DNA of 14,861 bases from NCBI GenBank assembly GCA_003176035.1, contig PSRL01000010.1:1-14861 (forward strand), written 5' to 3'. This stretch comes from Verrucomicrobiota bacterium. GTDB lineage: Bacteria > Verrucomicrobiota > Verrucomicrobiia > Chthoniobacterales > Xiphinematobacteraceae. The position numbers and the translations under genes are program-made. The notes under the pieces are model-generated. The model saw only the letters and a program-made list of their open reading frames with translations. It made no database searches and was not told where the DNA came from. Of this stretch, positions 13,782 to 14,861 are shown in pieces. Within the stretch, counting starts at the first letter, position 1, and every line of letters begins with the position of its first letter.

Positions 13782-14699
13782 TTACACTAAGACAAAACCC
13801 TTTTCCGAGAGCGTTTTTTCTCCGAAAGACCATCGATAAGCACCCAGCCGGCCTCCTTTTGCCACTCCAAAGTCAAGACAAGCAAGATTAGGGAGGAGAG
13901 GAGAGGCCGGTTTGGGAAATCCATAGTGGCCAAAAAAAGTGAGTGGATTGGAGAGGGAATAAGAAAGAAAGCTGGAATGAAGGTCCTCCGGAAGGGGGCT
14001 ACTAGGCAGCGAAGGTTCTTCGGGATAGCCAGCCTCTCTCCATGTGAGATGGCCGTTCATCCACCATTTGATTCGAAAAGACAGGGGTGCTTTTCTTAAA
14101 GTTATAGAGGCAGGAGCTGTAATCTTAATTCCGTTCATGAGAATTTTTAGCGCTCTACTTCTGGGACCAGCTGTTTCTGTAAGGTCAGAAAATGTAATGT
14201 GATTTCCTAATGATGATTCGACCACGGTACGAACAGCCTCTTTATGCCAGCAGGCGTGCACACAACGGATGCCATGCATTTCGAGGCAAATAGGCAGCCC
14301 CATCAGCCAATCAATCAGCTCAATCCAGTCTTCAGCTCGCAAGTGATATTCTGCGAGCGTCTTGGCTAATTGAGCCTCTATTTTTGCGTGTTTGCTTGGG
14401 TTGGCACGCACTGCAAGGCCCCTTGCGTAGGCGATGGCATTATATTCGTGATTACCAAGGATGACGCGAGCTTCACCGGCCATTTGCATGGAGCGGATGA
14501 TATGGATGGTTTTGCGAATTTCGGGTCCGCGGTTAATAAAGTCTCCGAGGAAGACTACAAGGCGACAGGGGTGACGATAGACACCGCTTTTTTCACGATA
14601 TCCGAGTCGCTCAAGGAGGCGGCGTAATTTTTGGGCCTCTCCGTGGACATCCCCGATAACATCGATTCCCAAATACCGGTCTGAGGAAGACGGGCTCAC
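13782..14699 (-). CDS. Calcineurin-like metallophosphoesterase (PPP family)
   Basis: This 305-residue cytoplasmic phosphatase has the PPP metal-binding set: G16-D17-V18-H19-G20, G52-D53 in GDFINRGP, G82-N83-H84-E85, the histidines of CVHACWH (H148, H152), and a late GHYG at 257-260. Relatives are Ser/Thr phosphatases, ApaH-type dinucleoside tetraphosphatases and PrpE. The substrate cannot be assigned. The C-terminal third (about 205-305) is Pro/Ser-rich and less typical. The start is a GTG at 14697-14699, 9 nt after the nadA stop on the same strand, so the two are probably one transcript. A truncated duplicate lies at 12795-12922. The C-terminal end lies in sequence shared with the 3' flank of the other copy. 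Confidence 0.85.
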   Translation of the reverse strand: MSPSSSDRYLGIDVIGDVHGEAQKLRRLLERLGYREKSGVYRHPCRLVVFLGDFINRGPEIRKTIHIIRSMQMAGEARVILGNHEYNAIAYARGLAVRANPSKHAKIEAQLAKTLAEYHLRAEDWIELIDWLMGLPICLEMHGIRCVHACWHKEAVRTVVESSLGNHITFSDLTETAGPRSRALKILMNGIKITAPASITLRKAPLSFRIKWWMNGHLTWREAGYPEEPSLPSSPLPEDLHSSFLSYSLSNPLTFFGHYGFPKPASPLLPNLACLDFGVAKGGRLGAYRWSFGEKTLSEKGFVLV

Positions 14700-14708
14700 C
14701 TGAAAAAA

Positions 14709-14861
14709 CTACTGGCTTAATTTCAGCATTCTCTGAATAGGTGCTTCCGCGCGGATGCGAACTTCTTCGGCAATTTCGATCTCGGGTTCAAGGTTCAGAA
14801 GGCAATCGTATAACTTTTCCAACGTATTCATTTTCATGAAACGACAATCCGCGCAGGCGCA
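14709..14861 (-). CDS. nadA: Quinolinate synthase, C-terminal end (partial)
   Basis: The visible 50 residues start at the window edge with CACADCRFMKMNTLEKL and end with IRAEAPIQRMLKLSQ and a TAG stop. This is the closing segment of NadA, which condenses iminoaspartate with dihydroxyacetone phosphate to quinolinate for NAD synthesis. The Cys near DCRFMKMNTLE is in the region that holds the third [4Fe-4S] ligand in the family. The start and the other ligands lie outside the window. The phosphoesterase gene follows 9 nt later. Confidence 0.9.
   Translation of the reverse strand, partial: CACADCRFMKMNTLEKLYDCLLNLEPEIEIAEEVRIRAEAPIQRMLKLSQ

Larger units (their letters stand above)
12923..14650. 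repeat. Tandem duplication, copy 2
   Basis: This copy begins at 12923, where phosphoesterase-like sequence abuts the tail of the Cys-rich peptide gene. It continues through the second membrane-protein gene into the intact phosphoesterase, up to its GDVHG codons. The 3' flanks of the two membrane-protein genes (12765-12879 and 13752-13866) are nearly identical. Confidence 0.85.

Noticed and set aside
1..14861. CRISPR arrays, intact transposases, rRNA genes
   Set aside because: No regularly spaced repeats, no DDE transposase motifs and no rRNA signatures were seen on either strand.

Overview
The window reads as a piece of a bacterial chromosome, most likely from the Verrucomicrobiota or a close PVC relative. 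This placement is an inference from the kind of proteins present (Deg9-like serine proteases, a PPP-type phosphoesterase next to quinolinate synthase, a short Rep/PcrA-like helicase) and from the near absence of Shine-Dalgarno motifs. It is not a database match. Pseudogene debris and a rapidly diverging accessory block would fit a host-associated lineage, but the sequence does not prove this.

Layout. At 1-690 a partial tRNA-like sequence, a broken tyrosine-recombinase gene and a complete tRNA-Leu(UAA) look like the remains of an element that once inserted at the tRNA. From 896 to 5543 a leftward run proC - TPR protein - D-Ala-D-Ala carboxypeptidase - UvrD/Rep-type helicase is tightly packed, with a 1-nt gap and a 56-nt overlap inside it. 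A rightward lipoprotein gene (5662-6183) diverges from proC. Next come leuC and leuD (leftward, leucine biosynthesis), preceded by a good extended -10 promoter. From 8459 to 11469 two co-linear Deg9-like genes overlap by ATGA. The first has a full His/Asp/Ser triad. The second has lost all three catalytic residues and is a pseudoprotease.

The most unusual part is 11.5-14.7 kb. A tiny secreted peptide of 46 codons with two CxxCxC motifs (11601-11741) is followed by a gene for an unrecognised single-pass membrane protein (11901-12764), and then by a diverged second copy of that gene (13134-13751). The whole block is a tandem duplication. Its breakpoints lie inside the Cys-rich peptide gene and inside the neighbouring phosphoesterase gene. 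As a result copy 1 keeps the intact peptide gene and a dead phosphoesterase stub, while copy 2 keeps a dead peptide-gene tail and the intact phosphoesterase (13782-14699). The leaders of both membrane-protein genes keep a small hairpin with a compensatory base-pair change. The C-terminal half of nadA runs off the right edge.

Together the ordinary genes cover housekeeping and amino-acid synthesis (ProC, LeuCD, NadA), cell-wall trimming (DacA-like), DNA unwinding and envelope proteolysis. The peptide/membrane-protein block is the best candidate for an undescribed system.
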